Shown one piece after another: positions 45,168 through 56,079 of a stretch of 64,000 bases of DNA. Location: assembly GCA_030762935.1 (NCBI GenBank), contig CM060895.1:39175001-39239000 (forward strand), in the 5' to 3' direction. Each line of letters opens with the position of its first letter. The stretch's first letter is position 1. The notes below the pieces were generated by a model. It did not search any database and had not been told where the DNA came from. It worked only from the letters and a program-made list of their open reading frames with translations. The position numbers and the translations under genes were made by a program. The DNA is from Hymenopus coronatus. Its lineage: Eukaryota; Arthropoda; Insecta; Mantodea; Hymenopodidae.

Positions 45168-45876
45168 ACTGATGTGTCCCATTCACTTTCTGACTTTCTC
45201 TACATCACTGTAACAAATTATTATTAATAAGCTCATTCTTCTATTTAATGCTACAACAGCAGAAACGGTCTTCTTTCTTAGTTCCTTTATAAGCAGAAGG
45301 GAAATAAAGGGAATACACTGGGCTAAACCGACAGTCACTCCACGAAAATAATGTATATGACATAAATTGTGTGATTTATCGTGATCTACATTTTTGTGTA
45401 GTAAGCTTTTGTCTGTCTGTTAAGGTTTACCAGTAATACAAAATTCAATAAAAAGCATTCAGAATAAAGAGGTCTTTAGAGGCTATTTCCAGAAAATCTA
45501 AGATATAGGTTTTATTAGCCATGTAAATATTTTAAATACAAGAGATTTTAATCAAACTCGTTAGAGCCATTTTTGAGAAAATCAAAATGTTCGAAATTTG
45601 TTCCACGTAAAGGATAGTTTGGGTGGGGGATTTTCTTGAAAATCTTCGTGTTGCATCCTTGGAAGATACGACATTTAAATACTAAGTTTGGTATTTAACG
45701 TTCTTTCGTTTTTGAGCTATGCTGCACACACGGACTTTTTTCTAAAAATGCTTTCTTTTTAGATTCAGGGTGCCCATAACATGTCTTTCCAGTGAAATCT
45801 TGGTATTGAATTTTTAGGTGCAATATAATACCTCCTCTATACACTATGCACATAGTACATGTACAGAAATTAAAAA
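45168..45876 (+). mobile_element. F1 repeat copy 26 with internal deletion
   Basis: Starts AAACTGATGTGTCCCATTCA with CTTTCTCTACATCACTG, and ends GTACATGTACAGAAATTAAA. About 150 bp is missing where ACCGACAGTCA joins CTCCACGAAAATAATG. The CA tract is nearly lost. Confidence 0.87.
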
Positions 45877-47045
45877 TGTACGGAGTGCAAAATATTTTCG
45901 TACCATACTGTACCCACATCTTTGTTCGCGACAAACTATTTTGCCAGAGCATTCGCATTATGTAATTCAATTGGTAAACGATTGGCGCCAATTATGCAGT
46001 GCGATTATTGTCCACTTTAATATCATATTAACACACCAAATTAATATGGACGGCTATTATTATAGTATATTACGATATTAGGTTAGGGAGTGGTTTTTAC
46101 CGAGTCAAGGGAGAAAATTATATAAAATATGAGTGAAGCGAGTGCTTTTATTTCCGAGGTACTGTAATACGCTTCAAACGTGCACTAAATTGTCACATGA
46201 TTTAAAACAAACAAATGGGTTGTTTTAAAACATGTGACAAACAACACATTTGTTTGTTTTATGGATTTATAGACACTTTAGGAATCATTGTTCCTTTAGA
46301 GACTGATTACCAACATAATATTCACCATAAAATGCAATTATCATTACTTTTTCTTCTTCTTTTTCCTCTTTTAGATTAATAAACTTCATATGTTTGATAT
46401 TCTAAATTATATCTTATATATAATTATTATTTTTCATTATTACTGCTTTCCATTGATTTCATGAATCAATTATAATTAATATTTAAGTTAATATACAATT
46501 TAACAAAAAGTAGCGTTGAGTAACTATATCATCCCGTTTAGAAACCTTCAATCTCATTTTCACTAAACATATAAGAATCATCTTCTTAATGTTCCACAAA
46601 ATTCGCTTCTGCTTTGAAACTCTTTTGTCCTTCATGTGAAATGAATTCTATATGAGAATCTTCTTTATTTCATTGCAACGTTCATTCTTATTATTGAATT
46701 TCCAGAATTAAATGTTCAACTCTTCAAAATATGTTGTGGCATACACTTTGTCTATCACATACATAAATAATTTAAAAACAATTGAGCCAGATTAATACAT
46801 GTTTTTGAAATATTTTTAACCGGAAGTGAAAACAATATATTAAATATCTTAATGTTTAGAGTATTAACAGACTGATGTTAGTCCAGTAAACCTAAACACG
46901 CTGCATTTGGAAATGATTTACTTAACATTAGATCATTTCCTACATGCATTTACTTAACAGTAGATCATGGCAAGAATCAAGTTAAAGATGGCGGAATGTA
47001 ATATGTGTGATGGAATTATAAACGAATAAATTATTGAAAAAGGGT
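45877..47045. other. AT-rich region with one strong hairpin
   Basis: No repeat family or gene recognised apart from the inverted repeat at 46203-46261. Confidence 0.3.
46203..46261. repeat. 23-bp inverted repeat (hairpin)
   Basis: Arms 46203-46225 and 46239-46261 pair over 23 bp with one mismatch around a 13-nt loop. The outer part is TAAAACAAACAAATG against CATTTGTTTGTTTTA. No element boundaries or target duplications were seen next to it. Confidence 0.8.
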
Positions 47046-47640
47046 GGAAAATTATTTATGATTCTTTTTTAGTAAAAGAAAAATCTAAAAGCGGGTACAT
47101 ATCATATTTTATTAAGAATGCTATTCGGGGAGATTCAAAGTCCAATTAGAATTTCAAAGAGTTCATGAATTTTATGAAAAAGTAGATTCCAATACAACTC
47201 AATAACTGAACAGTCTTCTAAGTAAATAACTAAAATATGCACATACTTTTGATATTTATACTGTTTAATTAAAAGGAATGATCTAAATGAACAGTTTGTA
47301 GAAATTAATATTGATGTTCGGCAAGGGTATGCCGTATCACCTTCCTTATTAACATATATTTAAATGAGGCAATTTAAAATGTCTGAATATATTACACAGT
47401 AATTTTAAAATTAACGGATCTCCTATGAACTGTTTGTTATATGTGGATGACCAAGTGAATAGTCTGCAGATGGCTGCATAGGTATTATTTATGCAAAACA
47501 ATAAAAGAATATGCCTTTACAATGTGGCAAAATAAAACAAACAATGAGATAGTCCATATAAAATATCAAAATAGTGTAATTGACTCTCAAATTATTGAAC
47601 CTTTAAATATCTGGTATGTAAAATATCATATAAAAAAAAT
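47046..47640 (+). pseudogene. LINE reverse transcriptase fragment, heavily decayed
   Basis: The plus strand reads INIDVRQGYAVSPSLL, matching the VRQGC.LSP motif of non-LTR reverse transcriptases. About 100 bp later NGSPMNCLLYVDDQVNS corresponds to the catalytic [YF].DD box, changed here to YVDD, followed by a stop. Spacing between the two motifs is right for one RT domain. The rest is too decayed to classify, although the NxLLFADDQV-like context suggests an RTE/Jockey-type LINE. Confidence 0.6.
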
Positions 47641-48455
47641 TGGACATGGAAGAAAAATTCAACACACACCAATATGTTTCTGGAATAATATTAATTAATA
47701 AAAGTCGATGTGTGTGAGCGTGTCTGTGTGTGTGCGCACGCGCACACCGATATCGACTAAATCTGGCGCAAGTAGCTTTTAACATACGGCGAAAATACTC
47801 TTCATTTATCTCGAATTTAAAAGATTAGCTTAGATTGGAAATTCCGCCCCATTTTACAGATTAATTATTTAGTTTTATGTGATGCCTAATAAAAACGAAT
47901 ATGTATCATTCTCAAATAATATCTCGAACATTATCAATATAAGAATAACATTAGTTTTATGGCCTCGCAAAATAATAAAGAAACAGGGGTTAACGTATTA
48001 TCCATTATATCCTATCTGATATTGACCACAAAATACATAAAACAAAACCCAACAAAAACCGCTACAATTGCTTGGTTGGTAAATTAAGAAAATTTGAAGT
48101 CTATTATATAAGACTTTAATAACAGTATGATTGTGAGACTAGAGACAATCATATTATGCATTTTAAACTTATCTTAGTTGAAGCTACCCTAAGTACAAAA
48201 TATTGTAATTTGTAAAATTCGTTTTCCATGTTTCTTCTATGAAGAAAACAAGCGAAAGATAAAATCTAACAAACTTTACAAATTATAGCAGAAAAGACTG
48301 CAAAATAAGTTTATTTACTGAAACATTAAAATGCGATAAATTGGCAACTCAACTTTTCTTCACCTAATATGGAGGTGGCTTACCTCACATGCTGTTCGAC
48401 TTGAAGTCGATAAGATAAACGCTAAGTTACCTCCATTTTGGATTGACAAATCAGA
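47641..48455. other. AT-rich region with a short TG/CG run
   Basis: GTGTGTGTGCGCACGCGCAC at 47724-47745 is an alternating purine-pyrimidine run. Nothing else recognised. Confidence 0.35.
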
Positions 48456-48592
48456 AACGGGTTATTGTATTCCACTCAAAAATGCCATGTCGAGGTTTAT
48501 TTAAATTCATCTTCCACGATGCGACACGAATATTTTCAAAAATATCCTCTCACCCCGAAATTACCCTTTAAAAGGAAAATCACTAGACGAAT
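48456..48592 (-). mobile_element. F1 repeat, short fragment with deletion
   Basis: The plus strand GGTTATTGTATTCCACTCAA, CATGTCGAGGTTTATTTAAA and ATGCGACACGAATATTTTCA, then ATTACCCTTTAAAAGGAAAA, are F1 blocks in minus orientation with the microsatellite interval missing. Confidence 0.7.
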
Positions 48593-49194
48593 TCGTAAAG
48601 CGTTGTTCGTAGTTTGACGATTTATACGTACAACATTGTGATGTTCAGCAAAATCATTCAGAAAATACGCCCATTTTCATGCTGACTCCATTTTCCTGTC
48701 CTCTTCCATTGACGTAGTTTTGAGTGTTTCTTTTGTTTTATAACGAAGAAAACATCATATATTTATTTAGCAAACGATATTTAAAAAACAAGAACAGATC
48801 GTGCAAAAAAAAAAAAAAAAAATCTCCAGATTGCCTCCCTCGAGCATTTTCCAATTTTCTGTTCTATTTCGGCAGTCATTGACACCACTCCTAAAGGATA
48901 AAGATAACAACCTTTGTTATTTAAGAAAATATTTATAACGCAGCCTTGTTTGTACTCAAAAGTTTCCAAATCACTTCTCCAAATATTTTTCAACCCTTAG
49001 ATATGGGGCTTGTGATGTTAGAGCTACAGTATTTTTACTTTTAGCCTAAAATGTATGATTTACGAAATTGTACGAAAGTCCCTACGGTGCAGAAGTCTAA
49101 GAAACACACATTCACACACATATTTAAACAAAATATGAAATATTGTTCTTTTTTGTAGGCCATGAAACCACCGTGTAATGCCGGAATTTCAGCT
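48593..49194. other. unassigned region
   Basis: An A-run at 48805-48822. Short minus-strand frames (48781-48993 and 49041-49268) have no recognisable content. Confidence 0.3.
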
Positions 49195-49640
49195 AGTAAG
49201 AAGATATTAAGGGAATAAAACAACAAAGGAAACAGTATTAAAATGCTGTAAAGTAGTGGCATTGCCAATATTACTTTACGGTGAAGAGACTTCAGTAGAT
49301 ATCGAAAGACATAAAAGGAGAGTAGAAACGGCAGTAATGAAGGTTCTAAGATCGGTGACTGGTGTGTCTAATCAAACATAAAAAGAGCAAACAAATAATA
49401 CGAGAAATAGAAATAAAAGGAGTACTCGTTTGTATTCAGAATTAGCTGAAGAATTGGATAGCATATTTAAACAACATGAACGATAACCGATTATCTAAGA
49501 AAGCACATCATTATAAAACACGAGTAAAATTCAATATATGCCAAGCAAAACTAAGATGGAATGAACAGTTCTGATGGGGAGGAACAGGCTTGAGTTACAA
49601 AACGGTGTGAATAATGATGATGATTAAAATAAGTTAAGTA
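49195..49640 (+). pseudogene. LINE-type ORF, C-terminal fragment
   Basis: The plus strand reads VLKCCKVVALPILLYGEETS, then RRVETAVMKVLRSVTGVS. This is the LPVLLYGSETW ... E...R.LR pattern downstream of the RT domain in many arthropod LINEs. Stops follow (SNQT*). It belongs to the same general class as the fragment at 44660 but is not an obvious duplicate of it. Confidence 0.65.
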
Positions 49641-49696
49641 TTTTAATACGTGTTAAGTGTTTAAGTGAAAAAAATAAAACATTGGTGCTATAAGTA

Positions 49697-49767
49697 ATAC
49701 TTTTAGTTTTTTAATACTCTTCTCTACAAACATTGAATCTGTGAGTATTAAAAAATACTAAGAGTAT
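49697..49767. repeat. imperfect inverted repeat
   Basis: ATACTTTTAGTTTTTTAATA then CTC (49697-49719) is mirrored by GAGTATTAAAAAATACTAAG then AGTAT (49743-49767) with two small differences. The sequence between and around is AT-rich. Confidence 0.6.
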
Positions 49768-50579
49768 CATTTATTTATAGAACTAATGTTTTATTTATTC
49801 GCTTATTTTTAAAGTTTGAATTTTGGGAAAATTATTTTTCTAGGGAGGGAAGGCCTTTGTTTAATTTTACTCAATTCAACCCTCACCAACAAAACCAATT
49901 TACCTCTCATTAATACATTTTAAACTTAACGATTTATTTCGTATATTAATTAAAGCTATAATGTTCGTGTGACAAATGACAGTCATTTTACTTACAACTC
50001 CATTCACACACGTACATACAACTCACTTATCTAAGTTGGCAACTCTGTATTCAGTAAGATCATCTTCCATTCTTGGCGCTAGTTTCCGTAACGACCGGAA
50101 AACACACTATCGTGCAAAAAGAAATTTATAAACATCAGAAAAAAGGAGACTAAGCTTTTTTAAAATCCATCTCAGATGAACAATTATCTATTGAAGAGCA
50201 GAACAAAAGTTATGAAGGAGCACAGAAGAAGTAGAATCTGACGAAAGAGAAGAATTCACAGAATGATCGGAATGAGTAGCAACGGAGGAATGAATTCCTG
50301 CTGGAAAATGGAACGAGACAACATATTATGGTTAAGCTGAACAATTGAGAAATTCAATGGGATAAAATACAGCATTGACGTAGTAGGAACAACTCATGAA
50401 AATAGGGCTTTGGCGAAAAAAAGAAAACAGAAAATGCCTGTGGACATTTGGAAGACCTAATTCGGCCCTGTTTGTTTGAAATAGGCTTTACACGGATTAT
50501 ATTCATCAAGTCCAGCCAAATATGGGCCTATGCAATTGAAATAACAGTAGAAAACTATAAGGACTTTAAAGAAAGTCTT
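49768..50579. other. unassigned region, possibly the upstream part of a LINE
   Basis: Lysine/glutamate-rich translations with many stops on the plus strand precede the LINE fragment at 50580. I cannot name a motif. Confidence 0.25.
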
Positions 50580-50724
50580 AAAAAACAAAACTAGAAATAA
50601 ATTAAATATATGGAAATGACAGTATCTCAAAACAAAAAGAAAAAATTACAAATCTATTAGAGAAAAACATTTGAAAATCTTACAAGATTTAAATATCTAG
50701 GGACGCTGCAAACAACAAAAACAA

Positions 50725-50805
50725 TAATAATTATATTAATAATAATAAAATTAATATTATTAATAATATTATTACTATTATTACTGTTATTATAATGCTA
50801 ATATA
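50725..50805. repeat. (AAT/ATT)n low-complexity tract
   Basis: Alternating blocks of AAT and ATT units, which form an imperfect inverted repeat within the LINE fragment. Confidence 0.85.
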
Positions 50806-51152
50806 CAATTATTAAAAATAGGTTAATTAGTAGAAGTACAAACTATAATATAAAAACACATTAATGGGACCATTAGATACACAAGCTGTAGAAACATGGA
50901 TCCTGAATAATACAGATGGGGAAATATTACGAAGATTTGAAAGAAAAACGCTCAGAAGAATCTATGGACCAGTAAAGAATAAACACCAATTCAGAATAAG
51001 TTGCAACTATGAATTTGAAGAATTAATAGAAAATTAAGATATTATGAGATTAATAAAGACACAAAGAATGCGATGGCTAGGGCATACTGAGAGATAGACG
51101 GAAGATAGGATTCCAAAAATAATATTAAAAGAAAGATTGTATGTCAGAAGAA

Positions 51153-51989
51153 AAAGTCTATGTTCCATTCACATCACTTTCTGTAATTGTTCTGTAAAGA
51201 CACTTATTACAAAAGATTATTCTTCAATCTACTTCGTATTAATCGATTAAACATGATCTTATTACTTGGTTCCTTGTAAGTATAAAGGAATATACTAAGC
51301 TAAGGCGGTAGTCAAATCTTTTAAAAACTGTCACTATGCGATTGACATTGAAATTCGGTTCTGTGCATGTCCAGAAAAAAAACAAAAAAAAAACGTGAAT
51401 GACGACTTTATGTTTCAGAAAATCATATTTATTTTAAAATCGAAACCATTAACAAGGGAAATCTGAAAATGGTTAGCTACACAAATAAATTGTGTGTTTT
51501 CAATAGATCTACACATTTTGTATAATTTTTTTCTTACGGTAGAATATACAAAAGTAATCCAGATTAACGAGGACTTCAGATGCTATTCATAAGAAATTCA
51601 AGATATTCATTTTATTTATCATGTAAATATATTCATTTTTGGGTATTTTAGTCAAAATCGTTAAGAAAATTTTGAGAGAATCAAAATTTTGCGAAACATT
51701 TTCCATGTAAAGGGTCGTTTGGGGTGGAAGGGGTGGGGCAATTTCATGAAAATCTTCGTGTTGCATCCTTGGAACACACTAAACTTAAATAATAAGTTTG
51801 CTTTTGAGCTATGCTTCCCACTGACACGCGCACGCTCGTACACATACACAGACTAAAAATACTTTGGTGGATTCAGGATCCTCAAAATACGTATTTCCGG
51901 TGAAATATCGGTTTCAAATTTTTGAACGGAGAACAATAGATTCTCTACGTGATATGTACGTATTTACTGATCTGTAGAGAAAGTAAAAC
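51153..51989 (+). mobile_element. F1 repeat copy 28, inserted in a LINE
   Basis: From GTCTATGTTCCATTCACATC (with CTTTCTGTAATTG) to CTGTAGAGAAAGTAAAAC, about 836 bp. The flanking LINE frame fixes the insertion site to within a base or two: AGAAGAAAAAG on the left and AGGCCCACAAC on the right, with no more than AG duplicated. Confidence 0.9.
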
Positions 51990-52140
51990 AGGCCCACAAC
52001 AAAATGTACAGATGACGTAATAGAACATTTAAGAAATATTGGTAATAAGGGTGAAAAAGTAAAACTGAAGGAGGAAATTATGCAAGGGGCCAAAGTTCGT
52101 CAACGACTGTAGAGCCAGAAGACAAGAGCAGAGCAATTTG

Positions 52141-52521
52141 GCCCTGTTTCCCTACTTTAAATCGTGATTCTTAAACTTTTGGTTACAGCGTTCTACTAAA
52201 ACATAATAAGCTTTTGACTTATTTTGAAAGCATGTTTGTTCTAGACTGAGCAAAAAATCAAAACATGTAAATCACTGTAATTTAAGCTAAAAAACTGAAA
52301 CAGGCCAAAGTGTATTCATAACAGGTAGAGCAATGATTCCAAATGTTGTTAACTAAAACTGAACTACAGTGGGGTTAGAGAATATGCGTTAGACTACAAC
52401 TCGCCAAGAGGGATAAGGGAGGAGGATAAATAAGTTACTGTATTTAATTTTTATTATCATTAGAGGTGATCCGGAAATTTAATTCTGTGCAGTGGCCATA
52501 ACCGTATTCATGTCTCCTGTT
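52141..52521. other. unassigned spacer
   Basis: No feature recognised. Confidence 0.3.
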
Positions 52522-52522
52522 A

Positions 52523-53156
52523 TACAGTCGGATTCAAAAGTCACTACATTTAAACACAATATAATAGTATAGACACATATACCACAGTAAGACAATTTCA
52601 ATTCTTTTTAATGTGACCACCTTGCACGTCTGGACACAACGATCGTCACCCTACTACACTTCGAAACACTTTCTCAAGCACAGCTTGTGTAATCTCAGCA
52701 GACGCGGCTCCAATCCGTTGTGTTAACCGTTGAATGCTATTGATCTTCACCTAGTACACCTCAGACTTGATAAACTCCCAGGCAAAACAATCTTAAGGGT
52801 GTTAAGTCTGGAGAACGGGGAGGCCATATCATTGGCGAGGCACGCCCATGCATATGCCGGGAAAGCTTGATAAAAGTAGTTGGTGGTATGGGCGTTCTCC
52901 TTAGACGCTCATCTGCAATATTACCAGTACCCTGAAATTTACTAGCCAGGTTCTTTATAGCCAGTCTGGTGGGCACTGTTCCCCTATATTTTTGGGTGAA
53001 ATCTGACCAAAATCTGTCCATATGCCACATCACGTAGACGAGCAGACACAACAGCTATTCTTTCTTATTTGGTGAACAGACTGTCAGCGTACTTGCAAGA
53101 AAAAAAAATATAGTAACATTATCACTAAATTATACAGAGACTTTTGAATCATCCTG
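52523..53156 (-). mobile_element. Tc1-type deletion derivative with TIRs
   Basis: About 635 bp bounded by inverted ends: ACAGTCGGATTCAAAAGTC on the left and, on the minus strand of the right end, ACAGGATGATTCAAAAGTC. TA flanks both ends, consistent with Tc1/mariner target preference. The minus-strand frame 52761-53051 retains KYRGTVPTRLAIKNLASKF and QGTGNIADE (helix-turn-helix domain) fused closely to WPPRSPDLTPLRLFCLGVYQ (third catalytic motif region, with LDFF altered to LRLF). The catalytic middle is deleted, so it could only have moved with a transposase made elsewhere. Confidence 0.8.
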
Positions 53157-53984
53157 TATATAATTTCCTTAATGAAGTGGTTAAGAACGCCACCTGCCGC
53201 ATATCTGACTAGGGTTTTACACATTACAAACAGATAAATATATTTTTTCGTTTGTGATTACTGGGTAATCCTATTCTCATTTATCTGGTATTAAAATCGA
53301 CGACCATAATTATTATGCTTTATATTTCATATTTACTTACTGTGACGCATTGAGGAAACAAGAGGCAAAGGAATACAAGTGCCAAAAACATAATTCTGAG
53401 AAAAGGGGCTGCAAAGTTTGGGTTCTATTGTAATATAACAGGAATAGGATACGATCGGAGGAGAGCCGGCAACAAATCTAGGTGGTTATTGTACCTACGC
53501 CCGTCAAGAGAGCGGCCCCGAGAGGGAGGGATAATATGAGAGGATACACCGGGCGGCCGGAACCAGGAGTGACAGTAAAGCAATGACAAAACCAAGAAGT
53601 AATGATCGACTACTCAGGTGTGTTGAGCGACCCATAGAACAAGTCCATAATGGTTTTTTCCTTAGGTCGGTGCCTATTTTATATACCGGCCCTCTAGCTT
53701 ACGCAAGGACGGAAGTGGATACGTCACTTACACGTTATCAAAAATAAAATGTCTCTAGACATAATTAATGAAATTAATGTTTTTGTTATTGTGTAATTTT
53801 AATGCTCACTATTTTATTACACTTTTAAACTTAGAAATACCTTTTGAATACACAAAATACCTGCTTTGCTCATGGAAACTGTATTTTTGGTGCCTGAAAC
53901 TATGACTTTATCCGAGGTCTATTTATAATAACATAATCACTACATAACTTTCTGGTCAACGTTAATGATGATGTGTTCCTTTAA
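53157..53984. other. unassigned region with a GC-richer core
   Basis: 53440-53720 is less AT-rich (GAGAGCGGCCCCGAGAGGGA, CCGGGCGGCCGGAACC) and contains TTTTATATACCGG. It could be part of an LTR or another repeat, but only one copy is present and no ends are visible. Confidence 0.25.
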
Positions 53985-54200
53985 TTCCTAAGGGCCACAA
54001 CCAATCTTCGCCATCTAACACTATTCCTTGACAACACTTGTATCTCCTTCCATGATCTATTCATTTCTCTCAATTCCACCTCAACTGTTCTTCTCCAAGT
54101 TAACCCCGGTCTTTCAATCCTTCTTTCTCCCTGTGGATTCCATTCCAATAACTGTCTAGTTATATTTCCACGACCCTTTCTCAGTATACGTCCATTTACG
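53985..54200 (-). pseudogene. LINE ORF2 extreme C-terminus fragment
   Basis: The minus strand reads GRGNITRQLLEWNPQGERRI, ERPGLTWRRTVEVELREMNR and SWKEIQVLSRNSVRWRRLVV. This is the G.R.RGRP..TWRR..E.EL...G.SW.E....A..R..WR.LV tail common at the end of arthropod non-LTR retrotransposon ORFs. It starts near CAGTTATTGGAATGG and ends near 53985. No RT domain is attached. Confidence 0.75.
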
Positions 54201-54518
54201 CTTCTTTATTTCTCTATCAATTGGTAACTGTTTTGTTATTTCCCATCATGTAGTGTTCTAATGATTTATGGTCACCAGATTCTCAGTATGTATCTTAGAC
54301 ATTAATTAATAAAAGTTAGCAAACTTTAATTTATTTGTTCTGTCGTCAACCTTAATATTGTTTGATTATATTCTCCGGAGAGTATCCGGTGATATCGCAC
54401 ATGCAGCTTTACTTTTGAAAGTAATTTCATAAAAGAGAACAACAACCACCACCCTACAGCACTCTTTACTTTGCTATTTGTTTCAAGGTATTTTCCTGCA
54501 GTTACTATCACTGTGACG

Positions 54519-55754
54519 CAGTGTTACCAGAAGCATTTCTCAAAATTTCGCCCGAATTATTAAAAACATCGCAAAGTTTCAGTTGAAGTCACCCAATATT
54601 TTTACTAAAATATACAATTTGTTTTACTACTTTATATACAGAAACACACACACACTCTTGGAATATTTTCAAAAGATTCTTATAATCGGTATCTCTGTAA
54701 GTTTAGCACAATCATAATAAATGGCATAATATTGGAATACTAGTGTGAGCTACTCTTCAGGAAAGAGTATGAAAATACGATGTGTTTACGCCGATGATTT
54801 TCAGTTGAGGGATGCCTCATAGGCATATATATAAAACCATACAATTTTATTTTTTTAAATTTTTTTCTAACTGTTTCATTTATATAGCCCCCTTTAACAT
54901 CTAATGTCATATCGGGGGCTTTCCACTTGAAACACCTCGTTGTCTGTAGGCTATTTTTCGTTTAAATCATTTTGTTTTACTCAAATACGCACACATTCAC
55001 ACTCACATACAAACTTCCAGACTCTGTGGGGGATAGGGAATAATTCTAGCTAGAGAAAAAAATTCCCCGCCCCAGCCAGGGATCGAACCCGGGACCCCCG
55101 GTTGAGAAGTCAGCCCACGGAGTGACCACGGAAGCAGTCACAATTTCATTAACAGAACGATGAATGTTGCATTTTAGGAGCAGATTCTCCGATGTGTTGC
55201 TATGGGGACATACTTTTTATTTGTATGGTTTTACTTCCCGCACTAATGCTTTTAATCATGATTAAATTTAATTGTTAGAATATCGATAAAACCAAACCAA
55301 CAATTCTAATATATAAGTATGATGAAACATTAACTACCAGCACTGAAATTTCTTTTGCTTTCACTGAAACCACATTGCAAGTGAGAATATCAACTTATGA
55401 TCCATACATAGCAACAATATTAATAAGTACCGCAAATTAACTATATCGCGCGCGCGCAGAAAAAAAAAACAAATAAAAAAAATAGGTAATTATTGGCAGG
55501 CTTAAAATAATATTGTATAAATAAGTTTTCCTCACGTCAGAGAGGATTTAGAATTTGTCTTTCGCCAATTTAGATTTAGAGCTATCTTCCCTAACAAACG
55601 AAGCCACAAGTTAAAAGCAGACATTAATAAAAGTTATATTTTCCAGAAATATTTTAGTAGCCCAAAAATTCGCAAATTGCAATCATCAAAATTTGGCCGT
55701 AAAAATGGATTTTATTAGCCCAATGTGCGACTTTTCGCCCAATCTGGCAACATG
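54519..55754. mobile_element. hAT-type non-autonomous element, copy B, with S1 SINE inside
   Basis: Ends CAGTGTTACCAGAAGC and, on the minus strand of the right end, CATGTTGCCAGATTGGGC. Flanked by CTGTGACG (54511-54518) and CCGTGACG (55755-55762), an 8-bp duplication with one change. It aligns to copy A (39467-40403) along its length except for an internal deletion before the SINE and the S1 insertion itself. Confidence 0.85.
54846..55150 (-). mobile_element. tRNA-derived SINE, family S1, inside hAT-type copy B
   Basis: The minus strand starts near GACTGCTTCCGTGGTCACTC, has the B box GGGTTCGATCCCTGGCTGGG, GAATTATTCCCTATCCCC, CACAGAGTCTGGAAGTTTG and a GTGTGAATGTGTG tract, and ends in an A-rich tail (plus-strand T-run near 54850). 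It is about 60 bp longer at the 3' side than the other S1 copies. AACCATACAAT / AACGATGAAT flank it as a decayed duplication. Confidence 0.82.
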
Positions 55755-55762
55755 CCGTGACG

Positions 55763-56079
55763 TTCCAACAGTGACAGCACCGCACACAAAGATAGTATCG
55801 CCGCACAAACCATTATGTGGTAGCATTTTATGATGGACATGTGCTAGCTTACTTATTCAGCACCGCTGCCATCGTTTCAAAAAAGCCTTTAACTTCGTTT
55901 CAGCAAAGTTTTATACATAGCTTCTTTGAACACTAGTTTGTCACTTCAGGCATTTTTCACCAATTAACATTTTGCGCTCAAGCTTTTAGTGCGAGTAATG
56001 CGATTACATTTTAACGTTCAAATGCGTATACTTTGAAAAAAGCTATTTCTGTTTACGTTGTTATAAAATATACATTTAC
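55763..56079. other. unassigned spacer
   Basis: No feature recognised. Confidence 0.3.

Larger units (their letters stand above)
50580..52140 (+). pseudogene. LINE ORF2 C-terminal region, interrupted by an F1 element
   Basis: In order: ENLTRFKYLGTL (the FKYLG block), an AT-rich expansion, METWILNNTDGEILRRFERK and TLRRIYGPVKNKHQFRI, YEFEELIEN, DIMRLIKTQRMRWLGHTER, RIPKIILKERLYVRRK; then F1 copy 28; then RPTTKCTDDVIEHLRNIGN. These are the standard post-RT blocks (SETW, FERK.LRRIYGP, RLRWLGH, RGRP...W.DDV..DL) of a non-LTR retrotransposon. Joining 51152 to 51990 restores the VRRK/RPTTK tail in one frame, so F1 inserted into a once-continuous ORF. Several stops show decay. Confidence 0.75.

Noticed and set aside
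53440..53720. Possible solo LTR with a TATA-like TTTATATACC
   Set aside because: No TG...CA ends with a flanking duplication, no primer-binding site, and only one copy in the window.
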